Origin: Bryobacter sp.
GTDB taxonomy: Bacteria > Acidobacteriota > Terriglobia > Bryobacterales > Bryobacteraceae
Assembly (NCBI GenBank): GCA_022843605.1
Contig: JALHNI010000031.1
Coordinates: 1 to 47,421, forward strand
DNA: 47,421 nucleotides
Direction: 5' to 3'
A program made the translations under genes and the position numbers. The notes under the pieces are model-generated. The model had not been told where the DNA came from and searched no databases. It saw only the letters and a list, made by a program, of their open reading frames with translations. This document shows positions 24,736-33,481 of the stretch, piece after piece (position 1 is the stretch's first letter; every line of letters starts with the position of its first letter).

Positions 24736-25106
24736 GGCAGCTCGGGATGGCCAGGAGCTAATTGATTCTAAAGGTTGACCTTGCGTCCCTTGCTGTGGTT
24801 AACTAGCGATAGAGTTTTGGATGGGATAGTCTCTCGCATTCTATCCCCAGTTTGGTGCTGCTATCTATTCAGCTTGACAACCCTGTTCAGGCCATGATAA
24901 AAGTACTAAGTCTGCGTCCAAGGACTCAAGCGGCATTCATTATGTTCGTGAATCCCGCGAGCACAGAATAGTAAAGTTCCAAAAGAAGTCACACGATTTG
25001 AGCTCAGTAAGTTGCACAGTACAACAAGGTAGTTTTTCGAGGCTCAGGTTGTTTAGAGAACTTCTCATCAATTCAAAACAAATTAAACTCTCTCAAGGAG
25101 ATGGAA
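24736..25106 (+). other. AT-richer intergenic region and long 5' leader
   Basis: These 371 bases hold no believable gene. They are visibly richer in A and T than their surroundings. They contain a good sigma-70-like promoter at 24874-24902, from which the leader of the next gene would be close to 200 bases long. The stretch 24960-25090 has several A-rich and T-rich tracts but no long perfect hairpin that I could find by eye. A regulatory leader or mRNA-stabilising function is possible but unproven. No terminator for the upstream gene was seen. Confidence 0.6.
24874..24902 (+). promoter_or_regulatory. sigma-70-like promoter of the 25107 exoprotein gene
   Basis: TTGACA at 24874-24879 is a perfect -35. 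After a 16-17 base spacer comes GATAAA/ATAAAA at 24896-24902 as -10. This is the best promoter match noticed in the window and fits the other signs of high expression of the downstream gene. Confidence 0.6.
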
Positions 25107-27407
25107 ATGTCAGATTTTCGTAAATCTGCTTTGACTGTCGCCATTGGTGCCCTTCTTTCGGCATCCGCGGCGATGGCTCAGCTCGGTGGCGTCGGCAATG
25201 TGCCGCTCGCCGCCAATAATTTCACTACCGCTCCGAACGTTCCGGTTCAAAACCTGAACTGTTCGGTTTCCGCGGTACCTTTGACCGTTCGGACCGAAGG
25301 TTACACCGAGTTGCTCGGCGACGTCCGGCTCACCTGCAACGGTGCGCTGCAGTTGAATAGCCGTAACTTCATCCCTGGCGCCACGCCGGCTCTGCCGTAT
25401 GTGGTTCCCCAGTTGGTGAACATTTCGGTTACCCTCTCCACGCCGGTTACCACCCGCATCACGGGCGGCACCAGCATGACGGAAGCCTTGTTGTTCATCG
25501 GCGGCGCCAATGGCGAAGAGCCGATCAACCCGGCGACCGGCACTGCCGTAACCAACCAGAACCCCTGCCTCGCTCCGAACTCCAATGGTGTTTGCAGCAA
25601 CCTTGTTGCCCTTGACGGTACCGCTGGTACCACCGTGGCCGGCTCTGCGACCCCCGGCAATAGCCGTCCGACGGCCGTTGGCGTGGCTCCGGCGGCTGCC
25701 ACTGGTCAGACTGAAACCGCTGTTCCGGTGAACGTCCTCCAGGGTCAGCTTCAGAACTCCAACACTGTTGTGTTCCTCGGTGTACCGATCAGCCAGGTTG
25801 ACTCCTCGCAGAACCCCAACATTGCCAATCAGTTGACGCTGATGGTTTTGGCGTTGAGCCCGGGCCAAAACCCGAACAACGCGCTCTACACGGGTCAGGC
25901 GATCGTGGTTCCGTTCCAGAAGACCTTCCGCATCAAGAATCTTCGCGGTGCGATCCCCGGCGCGGCTGCTCCGAATGGACAGGTCTTCGCGTTCCTTTCG
26001 ATTCAGAATCCTCCTGCTAACCTGCAGCTGAACTCGGCCTCGGCCGTGGTTGGCTTCGTGCAGCAGGGTCTGGTGTTCGATCGCCGCACGGCCACCAACG
26101 GTGGCGGTTCCTCGGGCATCACCTACGCGCAGTGCGACGACATCAACCGTGATCTCGCCACCAGCGCCACCAGTGGTTCCTTCGGCAACTTCGTGACCCC
26201 TGGCATGTTGCTCCGCTACACGGAAGGTTATGCGAACTCCTTCAAGATTCGTGGTTTCCTCCCCGGTCAGGCTTCCGGTCTCGATCAGAACAACCCGCAG
26301 CTTATCTACAACTCTGAATCCGGTTTCTACAACACCACTTGGGCTGCTCTTCCCAACGGCATTGCCCGCGCGGGCATTGCTGACCACGGCACCCGCCTTC
26401 GCGCTGCCTTCGGTACCCTGCCGGCGAACATCCGCCTGTATGTGACCGTCGCCAACGTGAACAGCAGCGCTGTGGCTCGCATGGGCGCCTACGGCGTCGT
26501 TGCTGATGCTTCCGGTGGCAATCAGAGCCCCATCACCGTTCCGGTGTTCCCGACGTCGACCGCCTACACCAGCGCAGTCAACACCACCTGGGTCACCTTC
26601 GGCGGCGTTCTGACTCCTTTCGACTTCGCCACCAACCCCTTCACCGGTCCGGCTGGTTCGCCCTTCCAGGGCACCACGGCGACCAACGGCTTCATCCAAG
26701 TGGCCATCGCTTCCGGCGCTGGTTCCTTCACCTGGGAAGTCTACTCCGCCGATCCGAGCAACACGGAAGCTGCGTTGTTCCAGGTGATCGCTGCCTGGCG
26801 CTTCTCGCAGAACCCGGCTCTCGGTAGCTCCACTGTTCAGGGCAGCTTCGCTCCTGTGAACAGCACGGCCACCGCTTCCGGCTTCTTGGTTCCGATCCCG
26901 CGCTTCCAGGATACGTCCACGCCTGCCGCTCTCTTCACCTTGCAGAGCTGCGTGACGAACCTGCTCTACCCGTTCGTGACGAACATCGCTCCGTTCGACA
27001 CGGGCATCGCGATCAGCAACACCTCCTTGTCGAATCCTGGTACCGGTGAGTTGTTCCCCTTCACCGCTCCGGCGACTCAGCAGGGCGCTTGCTCGATCAA
27101 CTACTTCGGCTTCACCGGCACGGGCCGTGGCGCCGCTCCGGCTCCTGCGACCTCCGGTGTCATCCCGGCCGGCCAGACGTTGGTCTTCACCCTCTCTGCG
27201 GGTGGCGGCGCTCCGTTCGGCACGATCCCGGCGACCCCCGGCTTCCAGGGCTACATCATCGCCCAGTGCGCCTTCCGCTACGCCCATGGCTATGCGTTCA
27301 TCAGCGACTTGGGCGCCACCCAGCTCGCCCAGGGCTACTTGGCCCTCGTGATGGATGACCACATCGGCACCCGCACCGGCAACTTCAGCGAGTCCTTGGG
27401 TCAATAA
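25107..27407 (+). CDS. abundant exported protein of unknown function (possible surface-layer or matrix protein)
   Basis: The start is placed at ATG 25107, six bases after aaggag (25095-25100). An ATG at 25101 touches the ribosome site and is less likely. The 766-residue product has a textbook signal peptide (SDFRKSALTVAIGALLSASAAMA|Q). The mature protein is rich in Ala, Thr, Asn, Gly and Val with beta-strand-like segments, no transmembrane helix and eight cysteines, an even number that would allow disulfides. Apart from codon 2, the gene uses no TTA, CTA or TCA codon, as shown by an unbroken antisense frame over its entire length. With the strong promoter, good ribosome site and very strong terminator this points to high expression. 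I do not recognise the family, and it lacks the C-terminal domain of its two neighbours. Confidence 0.85.
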   Translation: MSDFRKSALTVAIGALLSASAAMAQLGGVGNVPLAANNFTTAPNVPVQNLNCSVSAVPLTVRTEGYTELLGDVRLTCNGALQLNSRNFIPGATPALPYVVPQLVNISVTLSTPVTTRITGGTSMTEALLFIGGANGEEPINPATGTAVTNQNPCLAPNSNGVCSNLVALDGTAGTTVAGSATPGNSRPTAVGVAPAAATGQTETAVPVNVLQGQLQNSNTVVFLGVPISQVDSSQNPNIANQLTLMVLALSPGQNPNNALYTGQAIVVPFQKTFRIKNLRGAIPGAAAPNGQVFAFLSIQNPPANLQLNSASAVVGFVQQGLVFDRRTATNGGGSSGITYAQCDDINRDLATSATSGSFGNFVTPGMLLRYTEGYANSFKIRGFLPGQASGLDQNNPQLIYNSESGFYNTTWAALPNGIARAGIADHGTRLRAAFGTLPANIRLYVTVANVNSSAVARMGAYGVVADASGGNQSPITVPVFPTSTAYTSAVNTTWVTFGGVLTPFDFATNPFTGPAGSPFQGTTATNGFIQVAIASGAGSFTWEVYSADPSNTEAALFQVIAAWRFSQNPALGSSTVQGSFAPVNSTATASGFLVPIPRFQDTSTPAALFTLQSCVTNLLYPFVTNIAPFDTGIAISNTSLSNPGTGELFPFTAPATQQGACSINYFGFTGTGRGAAPAPATSGVIPAGQTLVFTLSAGGGAPFGTIPATPGFQGYIIAQCAFRYAHGYAFISDLGATQLAQGYLALVMDDHIGTRTGNFSESLGQ

Positions 27408-27435
27408 CCCAAGGGCCACTCAAGTGGCCTAAGCT

Positions 27436-27471
27436 AAAAGGCGGGGAGAACTTCGGTTCTCCCCGCCTTTT
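27436..27471 (+). terminator. strong intrinsic terminator with UUCG tetraloop
   Basis: A perfect 16-bp stem (27436-27451 with 27456-27471) is closed by a C(UUCG)G tetraloop, the extra-stable type. It is flanked by A4 on the left and T4 on the right, so it could work in both directions. A smaller hairpin (ggccac/gtggcc, 27414-27429) precedes it. It lies 28 bases after the stop of the 25107 gene. Confidence 0.92.
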
Positions 27472-27654
27472 GCATTTCCCTCTTGTAAATTGTCCCTGGT
27501 CTCCCGTAACACCATGGTCTTTTCCTCCGTTGTCCCGCCCTCCTGCCTACGCTCCTGTGTTAGAATCGCTTGTACGCGTCCTGCCTGCGCTTAGACGACT
27601 CTCGTCCAGCGCAACTCTCCCTGAAAAGAATTCCTTAGTGTGAGCAGATTACAG

Positions 27655-30600
27655 ATGAACATTTCCTTCCGCCAAACCCTTCTGTTTGCAGCCTTTGCCC
27701 TGCCGGCACTCACTCAGACGCGCAACATTGTCGTTCTTCCCGCGGGGCCACCCACTGACCTCGTCAATCGCGCCGCCACCGTGCTCAATCCCGATACGCT
27801 GAGCCCGGCCGGAACGCCCAATGTCGGCATCGATGCTTATAATGCCTTCACTCTGCCCAATGGCAGCAAAACCTACGTCGTCGCCAAGGGTGCCAGCAAT
27901 ACCGTCACGGTGCTGAGTAACTCGTCCAGCGGCACCACTTTTCTAAAGAGCATCGACCTCCCAACTGGCTCTACCGACGCCGCTCTCACCCCGGACGGCC
28001 GCCGGCTCGTCGTTGTCTCGCTGAATGAATCCGCCGCGACGATCATCGAGACCGTGAATGACAATGTTCTCCTGAAGGTTGCCCTCTCGGCTCCTGCAAA
28101 CACGGTGGCCATCAATTTTGAATCTACCCGTGCGTTTACCGCCTCGCCCAACGGCGCCGTCGTCACTGCGATTGACCTCACCACCAACGTCGCCATTGGC
28201 ACCCTCACGGTCCCTAGCGAAATCACCCTGGTAAGCGGCCTGGCCACCGCTCCGAACGGCTTGATCTACTTAAGCGCTGTCAATCGGCTGTTCGAGATCG
28301 ATCCCCGCACCGTCCAGCTCACTCCCGCCGCGGCCATTGTGATGACCGGTTCGCCTGGACGTCCCCAGTTCACCCCTGACGGCACCAGGGCACTCATGAA
28401 CAACTTTACGCCCATCAGTGGCGGCTCGGCACTGATTCTGGCCGATCTCACCACTCGCTCTACGCAGTTCACCACTTTGAGCGGACTTACCATTGATCGC
28501 TTTCGTGTCGTCTCGAATACCGCTGCTTACGGATACGCGCCCGGAAATCAGACCCTCTACAGCATCAGCCTAAATCCCCTCTCGATCGCGCCAATCAACA
28601 CGCCCGGCTTGCCAAGTCCCTTGAATTTCCGCGGCTTCGGTGGCAGCAATGAGGCCCCTCAGAACCGCTTCTTCTATGTCAGTGCGGGTAGCAGCATCTA
28701 CAAGATCGACATCGCCACCAACGCTATCACCGGCACCCAGTCGCTGCCCAACCTCGCTGGCATTCCTGTCTCCCCTTCACTTCCTTCCACCGCTCCATTA
28801 GGAAATCTCTTCGCCATCAATCAGCAGCAATTCGTCGCCACTGGCGGTACTACCCAGCCACTCGTCGTACGCGCTCTTGATGCCACCGGTCTGCCGATTG
28901 TCGGCGCGACAGTGACCTATACCACCACCGCCAACGGCGTCACTTTTGCCAATCCCACCGTTCTGACCAATAGCGACGGCTACGCTCAAACCTCGGCGGT
29001 TGTTCCCAACTTCCAAACCAGCCTAGCCATCGTCGCCTCCGTAGGGACCGCCACCAATCAGGTCTTCACCATTAACGTCGGATTCACCGGTGGTGGTGGA
29101 GGTGGCTCCGGCGGAACCGGCAAGATCTCCATTCTCGACGGCAACGGCCAAATCATCTACGCCAATTCACCGCCTCAGAAGCAGATGCGCGTCAAGGTTG
29201 TAGACGGCAACGGCAATCCGATCCCGTCAGCCAACGTCACCTGGGCGCTGCTCAGTGGCGGCGGTCAACTGCTGCTCACCGACACGCTCACCGACTCCGA
29301 AGGCATCGCCACGAATGGCTCTTATGCCGGACCGCTGGTGTTTGGCAACTTTGCCTCCTTCGTGCGAAGTGCGATCAGCGCAACCACAAGCCTCGGGACC
29401 GTCACCTTCTCGCACATCACCATTCCCCGGGTGATCGACGCGACGAGCACTCCTATCCCAGCCCCTGCTCCCGCGATCGCGCTGCTCGCTCCTTTCGGGC
29501 AGCCGACCATTACCGGAGCGATCGGCAGCGTCACCAAGGGTGCATTCCAGTTCCGAATCACGAGCCAAACCGGTCTCATCGCCCTCCAAGGAATCTCGGG
29601 AATCGGTGTCGAGGCACAGGCTGTCCCAGCCGAAGGCTCGCTCGATACTGTCTCATCCCAGACAGCCCGCTGCGACAATAACCCCCTCAGCGGAGAAGAC
29701 GGCATCGTCACTTGCGACCTCGTCGTCGGCGGCAAAGTGGGAAGCTCAGTGGTTCGCGTCACGGTCGGTGGCTTCCAGTCGTTCGACTTCCCTCTCACTG
29801 TTACCCAGGGCCCGCCCAAGGTCATTACGATTCTCAGCGGCAACAACCAGTCCGGAGTGTCCGGTCAGCCGCTTGGGAGAGCCCTCCTCGCCCGCATCGA
29901 CGATGGCTTTGGCAACCTGCTCAACGGCGTACCCGTCACCTGGGCGATCCAGTCCGGCAGCGCGACCCTGTTCCAAACGATCAGCACCTCTGGCGTAGGC
30001 GTCATCCAGGATCCCAACAACGCCACAGGTTCCATCTCGAGCCCGGGCTTGGTCTCCACCAACCTTCGCTTAGGCAACTCCTCGGGCGACGTCCGCATCC
30101 GGGTGAGCGTCACGCCCACCATCTTTGCCGACTTCACCGTCACGAACACTTTGGCCCTCTCGAATCTCACCAAGATTGACGGCGATAACCAGTCCACGCC
30201 GGTCAACCTCGCCTTCACCAAGCCCCTGGTGGTCGAAGTGAAGGACTCCACCGGAATCCCAGCGCCCAACACTCCCATCGTCTTTACCTCTCAAGGCGGC
30301 GTCATTGTGTCTAGCTCCGTCGTAAACACGGACAGCCAGGGCCGTGCCCAGGTGAATGTCACCGCCGGTCCCACTGTGGGCACCTACTCGGTTACTGCCT
30401 CGGCCAGCACCTTCAACGTAACTTTCACCTTGAACGTGACGGTGCTCGGTCCCACAATTACCTCAATCGTCAACGGCGCGAGCTTCGTCCCCGGCCTGTC
30501 GCCCTGCGCGGTAGCCCAAATCACCGGCAAGAACTTCGCAACCGGCATCAGCGGCTCGATCTCGGGTCAGTCTCTCGTCGGTCCTCTCCAGACGACGCTG

Positions 30601-31182
30601 AATGGCATTTCGGTTCAGATCGGTGGCATCAATACGCCGCTCTACAGCGTGAGTAACATCAATGGCGTGGAGAGCCTCTCCTTCCAAGTACCCTGCGAAC
30701 AGGCGCCCGGAAGTGCCACCCTCGTCCTGCGGTCCGGTTCCACCTCAGTGAGCCAAACCGTTACCATCGCTCCCTACTCGCCCGGCATCTTCCAGACGGT
30801 AGATAGCACGGGTCGTTCCACCGCCGTCGCCGTCAAGGCGAACGGTACGTACGTCTCCGCCACGAATCCGGCGGACCGGGGCGAAGACATCCGCGTCTTT
30901 GTCACCGGACTCGGTCAAGCGAGCCCCTTCATTTCCACCAACACTCCCGGCAACGGCACCCAACAGGTGAACGGGTCGGTGATCGTTGGCGTGAACAATG
31001 AAGGAATCTCGGCCCGTCCGGAGGACACCATCTATGCGCCGACCCTCATCGGCGTTTATATCGTTACCTTCCGCCTGCCCACCAGCACGACGCCCGGCAC
31101 AGGCCGGCCGTTCGTGGTGGCCGTCCAGGCTCCGGATGGAACCTTCAGCTACAGCCAATCGGCAGTCCTCGATATTCGCTAG
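27655..31182 (+). CDS. large exported protein: beta-propeller, Big1-like Ig repeats, Solibacter C-terminal domain
   Basis: I use ATG 27655, giving 1175 residues with the signal peptide MNISFRQTLLFAAFALPALTQ. A GTG at 27640 in frame is an alternative. No Shine-Dalgarno sequence is clear for either. Residues about 20-390 look like a YVTN/YncE-type beta-propeller (GSTDAALTPDGRRLVVVSLN, GRPQFTPDGTRALMNN). Then come at least four invasin-like Big1 domains (TVTYTTTANGVTF; NVTWALLSGGGQL; PVTWAIQSGSATL; PIVFTSQGGVIV), the first two separated by a Gly-rich linker. The last 240 residues are the TIGR03437-type C-terminal domain (ITSIVNGASFVPGLSPCAVAQ, VTGLGQASP, split). The role could be adhesion or matrix structure. 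A strong terminator follows. Confidence 0.85.
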   Translation: MNISFRQTLLFAAFALPALTQTRNIVVLPAGPPTDLVNRAATVLNPDTLSPAGTPNVGIDAYNAFTLPNGSKTYVVAKGASNTVTVLSNSSSGTTFLKSIDLPTGSTDAALTPDGRRLVVVSLNESAATIIETVNDNVLLKVALSAPANTVAINFESTRAFTASPNGAVVTAIDLTTNVAIGTLTVPSEITLVSGLATAPNGLIYLSAVNRLFEIDPRTVQLTPAAAIVMTGSPGRPQFTPDGTRALMNNFTPISGGSALILADLTTRSTQFTTLSGLTIDRFRVVSNTAAYGYAPGNQTLYSISLNPLSIAPINTPGLPSPLNFRGFGGSNEAPQNRFFYVSAGSSIYKIDIATNAITGTQSLPNLAGIPVSPSLPSTAPLGNLFAINQQQFVATGGTTQPLVVRALDATGLPIVGATVTYTTTANGVTFANPTVLTNSDGYAQTSAVVPNFQTSLAIVASVGTATNQVFTINVGFTGGGGGGSGGTGKISILDGNGQIIYANSPPQKQMRVKVVDGNGNPIPSANVTWALLSGGGQLLLTDTLTDSEGIATNGSYAGPLVFGNFASFVRSAISATTSLGTVTFSHITIPRVIDATSTPIPAPAPAIALLAPFGQPTITGAIGSVTKGAFQFRITSQTGLIALQGISGIGVEAQAVPAEGSLDTVSSQTARCDNNPLSGEDGIVTCDLVVGGKVGSSVVRVTVGGFQSFDFPLTVTQGPPKVITILSGNNQSGVSGQPLGRALLARIDDGFGNLLNGVPVTWAIQSGSATLFQTISTSGVGVIQDPNNATGSISSPGLVSTNLRLGNSSGDVRIRVSVTPTIFADFTVTNTLALSNLTKIDGDNQSTPVNLAFTKPLVVEVKDSTGIPAPNTPIVFTSQGGVIVSSSVVNTDSQGRAQVNVTAGPTVGTYSVTASASTFNVTFTLNVTVLGPTITSIVNGASFVPGLSPCAVAQITGKNFATGISGSISGQSLVGPLQTTLNGISVQIGGINTPLYSVSNINGVESLSFQVPCEQAPGSATLVLRSGSTSVSQTVTIAPYSPGIFQTVDSTGRSTAVAVKANGTYVSATNPADRGEDIRVFVTGLGQASPFISTNTPGNGTQQVNGSVIVGVNNEGISARPEDTIYAPTLIGVYIVTFRLPTSTTPGTGRPFVVAVQAPDGTFSYSQSAVLDIR

Positions 31183-31202
31183 TCCCGCAGCACGCACGCA
31201 CA

Positions 31203-31243
31203 AAAAAGAGAGGCCGGCGGTGTCCCCGCCGGCCTCTCTTTTT
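31203..31243. terminator. bidirectional intrinsic terminator between convergent genes
   Basis: A perfect 18-bp stem (31203-31220 with 31226-31243) has a 5-base loop tgtcc, with A5 leading and T5 trailing. It serves the 27655 gene on the plus strand and the sigma-factor operon ending at 31253 on the minus strand. Confidence 0.93.
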
Positions 31244-31252
31244 GCAGAACAA

Positions 31253-31594
31253 TTACTTACTGAGGTGGCAAAGCCCGCAGCGATCCGAGGCCGCAAATGC
31301 CACAGTCGAGGGAGCTGGCTGCGCCAGCCCGCGAACATCGGCGCGCAAGGGCTGCAACTGTTCCCAACGGCCATCGCAAGCCACTCCCGCGGCACGCAAA
31401 CCCACCGGCCCCCGAGCCGCCGCCGGCCACAAGAGGAGCAACATGCCGGCCATCGCCAACCCACTGGCCAAGCGTGGCAGCCAAACGGGCTGGGCAACCA
31501 AGTCCGGCGCAAAGATCGCCGCGCGCCAGCGATCCACGGCAGCCGGCTCCGGCGACATCCGAGTTGACTGGCGCAACAAATCCTCAAATTTCAT
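31253..31594 (-). CDS. small membrane protein coupled to an ECF sigma factor, with C-terminal CXXCH
   Basis: The 113-residue protein overlaps the 3' end of the sigma gene by 11 bases, the usual place for an anti-sigma factor. It has one transmembrane helix at about residues 40-58 (LPRLASGLAMAGMLLLLWP). The N-terminal part (MKFEDLLRQSTRMSPEP) is short and has no zinc motif. The outer part ends with DRCGLCHLSK, a CXXCH motif that could bind c-type haem or a metal, only three residues before the stop. The assignment as sigma regulator is positional. A single haem motif at a chain end may also be chance. Confidence 0.65.
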   Translation of the reverse strand: MKFEDLLRQSTRMSPEPAAVDRWRAAIFAPDLVAQPVWLPRLASGLAMAGMLLLLWPAAARGPVGLRAAGVACDGRWEQLQPLRADVRGLAQPAPSTVAFAASDRCGLCHLSK

Positions 31595-32231
31595 CCCGAT
31601 AGTCTCCTAGCAGATCTTTCAAACGGGCATGCGCCCGGGACAAACGCGACGCTACGGTGCCCATTGAACAACCCAACGCTGACGCTACCTCCTCATAAGA
31701 CAAGTCTTCGAGATAGCGCAACAGAACGACGGCCCGCAGCTTAGGATCCAACTTCGCGACCGCCGCAAAGACCTTCTCCTCGCGCTCCCGCAGCAGATGC
31801 GCCTGCCCAGGATCCAGCCGAGGCGAGCGCCACTGCGCAAACTTCTCAACCGGCAGATACACCAGCCGCTTCAATCTCCGCCGCTCGTCAATCCACTCGT
31901 TCACGACGATGCGGTAGAGCCAGGAGGTAAAGCTCGCCTCCGCACGAAACGAACCGATCTCACGCACCATCTTCACCAGCACGCGCTGGGTTATGTCCTC
32001 AGCCGCCGTCTGGCTACCGCTCGCCCGAACGGCGAAGTTATAGACGCGCCCTTGTACCCGCTCAACCAATTCCTCCAGCGCGACACGATCCCCTCGCTGG
32101 CAATTAGCCAGCAGGCGATCATCAATCGGATTGGATGCAAGGTCATCAAACGGCCGGAAACTCAAGGAATCGACGATATGACGCAAGACACTCCTATTCT
32201 CTTCCACTTGTGCGCGATATTCTCGTATCAT
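31584..32231 (-). CDS. ECF RNA polymerase sigma factor
   Basis: I place the start at ATG 32231 (MIREYRAQVEEN), preceded by gggag at the right spacing. A GTG at 32255 would add eight residues inside the neighbouring gene. The 215-residue protein has region 2 (DRVALEELVERVQGRVYNFA, then AAEDITQRVLVKMVREI, FTSWLYRIVVNEWIDE) and region 4 (LDPKLRAVVLLRYLEDLSYEEVASALGCSMGTVASRLSRA split around residue 175). Its start codon overlaps that of the divergent GDSL-type gene by two bases (CATG). The downstream small membrane protein is probably its regulator. Confidence 0.92.
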   Translation of the reverse strand: MIREYRAQVEENRSVLRHIVDSLSFRPFDDLASNPIDDRLLANCQRGDRVALEELVERVQGRVYNFAVRASGSQTAAEDITQRVLVKMVREIGSFRAEASFTSWLYRIVVNEWIDERRRLKRLVYLPVEKFAQWRSPRLDPGQAHLLREREEKVFAAVAKLDPKLRAVVLLRYLEDLSYEEVASALGCSMGTVASRLSRAHARLKDLLGDYRDEI

Positions 32232-33477
32232 GCTCTCCCGGCGGCTCTTTCTCACTTTGCCGTTGGCGCCCCTCGCTCTGCGCGCCAGCGACAGCTTCTA
32301 CCTGCGCGCCCAGGATCGGGTGGTCTTTTACGGCGACAGCATCACGGATCAGCGCCTCTACACCACCTTCGTGGAGACCTTTGTCGTCACCCGCTTCCCG
32401 AAGATGCCTGTGCATTTCACCCACTCAGGTTGGGGGGGCGACCGCGTCAGTGGCGGTGGCGGTGGCAGCATCGATCAACGTCTCAAGCGCGACGCCTTCG
32501 ACCATGGCCCCACCGTCTTCACCTGCATGCTTGGCATGAACGACGGACGGTACCGCGCCTTCGATCCGGCAATCTTCGACGAATTTGCAAAGGGCTCCGC
32601 GCACATCGTAGATGAGGTCCGCGCCAAGGCGCCGGATTGCCGCATCACTCTGATTCGCCCTTCCACTTACGACGACATCACCCGCCCGCCGCTCTTTGAC
32701 GGCGGCTACAACGCCGTCCTGATCCGTTATGGTGACTACCTTGCCAAATTGGCTGAAGGACGCCAATGCGCGATCGCCGACCTGAATTCACTTCTCGTCA
32801 GTACCCTTCAAAAGGCAAACACCGAGAATCCCACTCTGGCCCAGCGCTTCCTGCCGGATCGCGTGCACCCCCAGCCGAGCGGACATTTGGTGATGGCGCA
32901 GTCGCTGCTGGATGCATGGCGCGCGCCGTCCCTCGTGTCAAACACCATCCTCGACACCAACCCCCGCAATGTCATCGCCACCGAGAACACGAATGTGACG
33001 GACCTTGCCGTCGAGGACAAGATCACCTGGAATCAGCTGGACTGGGCTCTACCCATGCCCCTTGACCTTCGTGATCCCGCAATTGCCCTTGCCCACAAGC
33101 ACAGCGGCTTCATCCCACGCCTCAATCAGCACCTGCTCACTGTCCATGGCCTCGCCGCGGGACCGTGGCAACTCACGATCGATGGCCAACCGATTGCCCG
33201 GGTGAGCGCCGCTAGCCTCCAAGCCGGGATCAATCTCTCCGACTACGAGACGCCCATGGCTCGTCAGGCGCGCCGCGTCCACGAACTCACCCTGAAGCGC
33301 ACGCGAATCAAGAACGCCCGCTGGAGGGAACTGCAGGTCCCGCTGGAGACCGAATCGCTTGATCACCGCCCGGCCACGCTCGCCCAAATGGATGTTCTTG
33401 CCGTTGAGTTGGAACGCCAGCAGCGCGCCGCCGCCCAACCACTCGAACACGTCTTCAAACTGGAGAAGGTGAGTTGA
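32230..33477 (+). CDS. SGNH/GDSL-family secreted hydrolase
   Basis: The 415-residue protein has a signal with twin arginine-like start (MLSRRLFLTLPLAPLALRA). The SGNH blocks are YGDSITD (Ser37), GWGGD near residue 67, LGMND and DRVHP (Asp210, His213). Family members are esterases, for example acetyl-esterases acting on carbohydrates. A C-terminal extension of about 180 residues with beta-strands follows the catalytic domain. The start codon shares CATG with the divergent sigma gene, so its promoter must lie inside that gene. The ThuA-like gene follows 4 bases after its stop. Confidence 0.88.
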   Translation: MLSRRLFLTLPLAPLALRASDSFYLRAQDRVVFYGDSITDQRLYTTFVETFVVTRFPKMPVHFTHSGWGGDRVSGGGGGSIDQRLKRDAFDHGPTVFTCMLGMNDGRYRAFDPAIFDEFAKGSAHIVDEVRAKAPDCRITLIRPSTYDDITRPPLFDGGYNAVLIRYGDYLAKLAEGRQCAIADLNSLLVSTLQKANTENPTLAQRFLPDRVHPQPSGHLVMAQSLLDAWRAPSLVSNTILDTNPRNVIATENTNVTDLAVEDKITWNQLDWALPMPLDLRDPAIALAHKHSGFIPRLNQHLLTVHGLAAGPWQLTIDGQPIARVSAASLQAGINLSDYETPMARQARRVHELTLKRTRIKNARWRELQVPLETESLDHRPATLAQMDVLAVELERQQRAAAQPLEHVFKLEKVS

Positions 33478-33481
33478 TATC

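Noticed and set aside
25110..27419. 769-codon minus-strand open frame
   Set aside because: Fully antisense to a well-supported exported protein with promoter, ribosome site and terminator; composition is low-complexity Gly/Glu/Arg/Val and no domain is visible.
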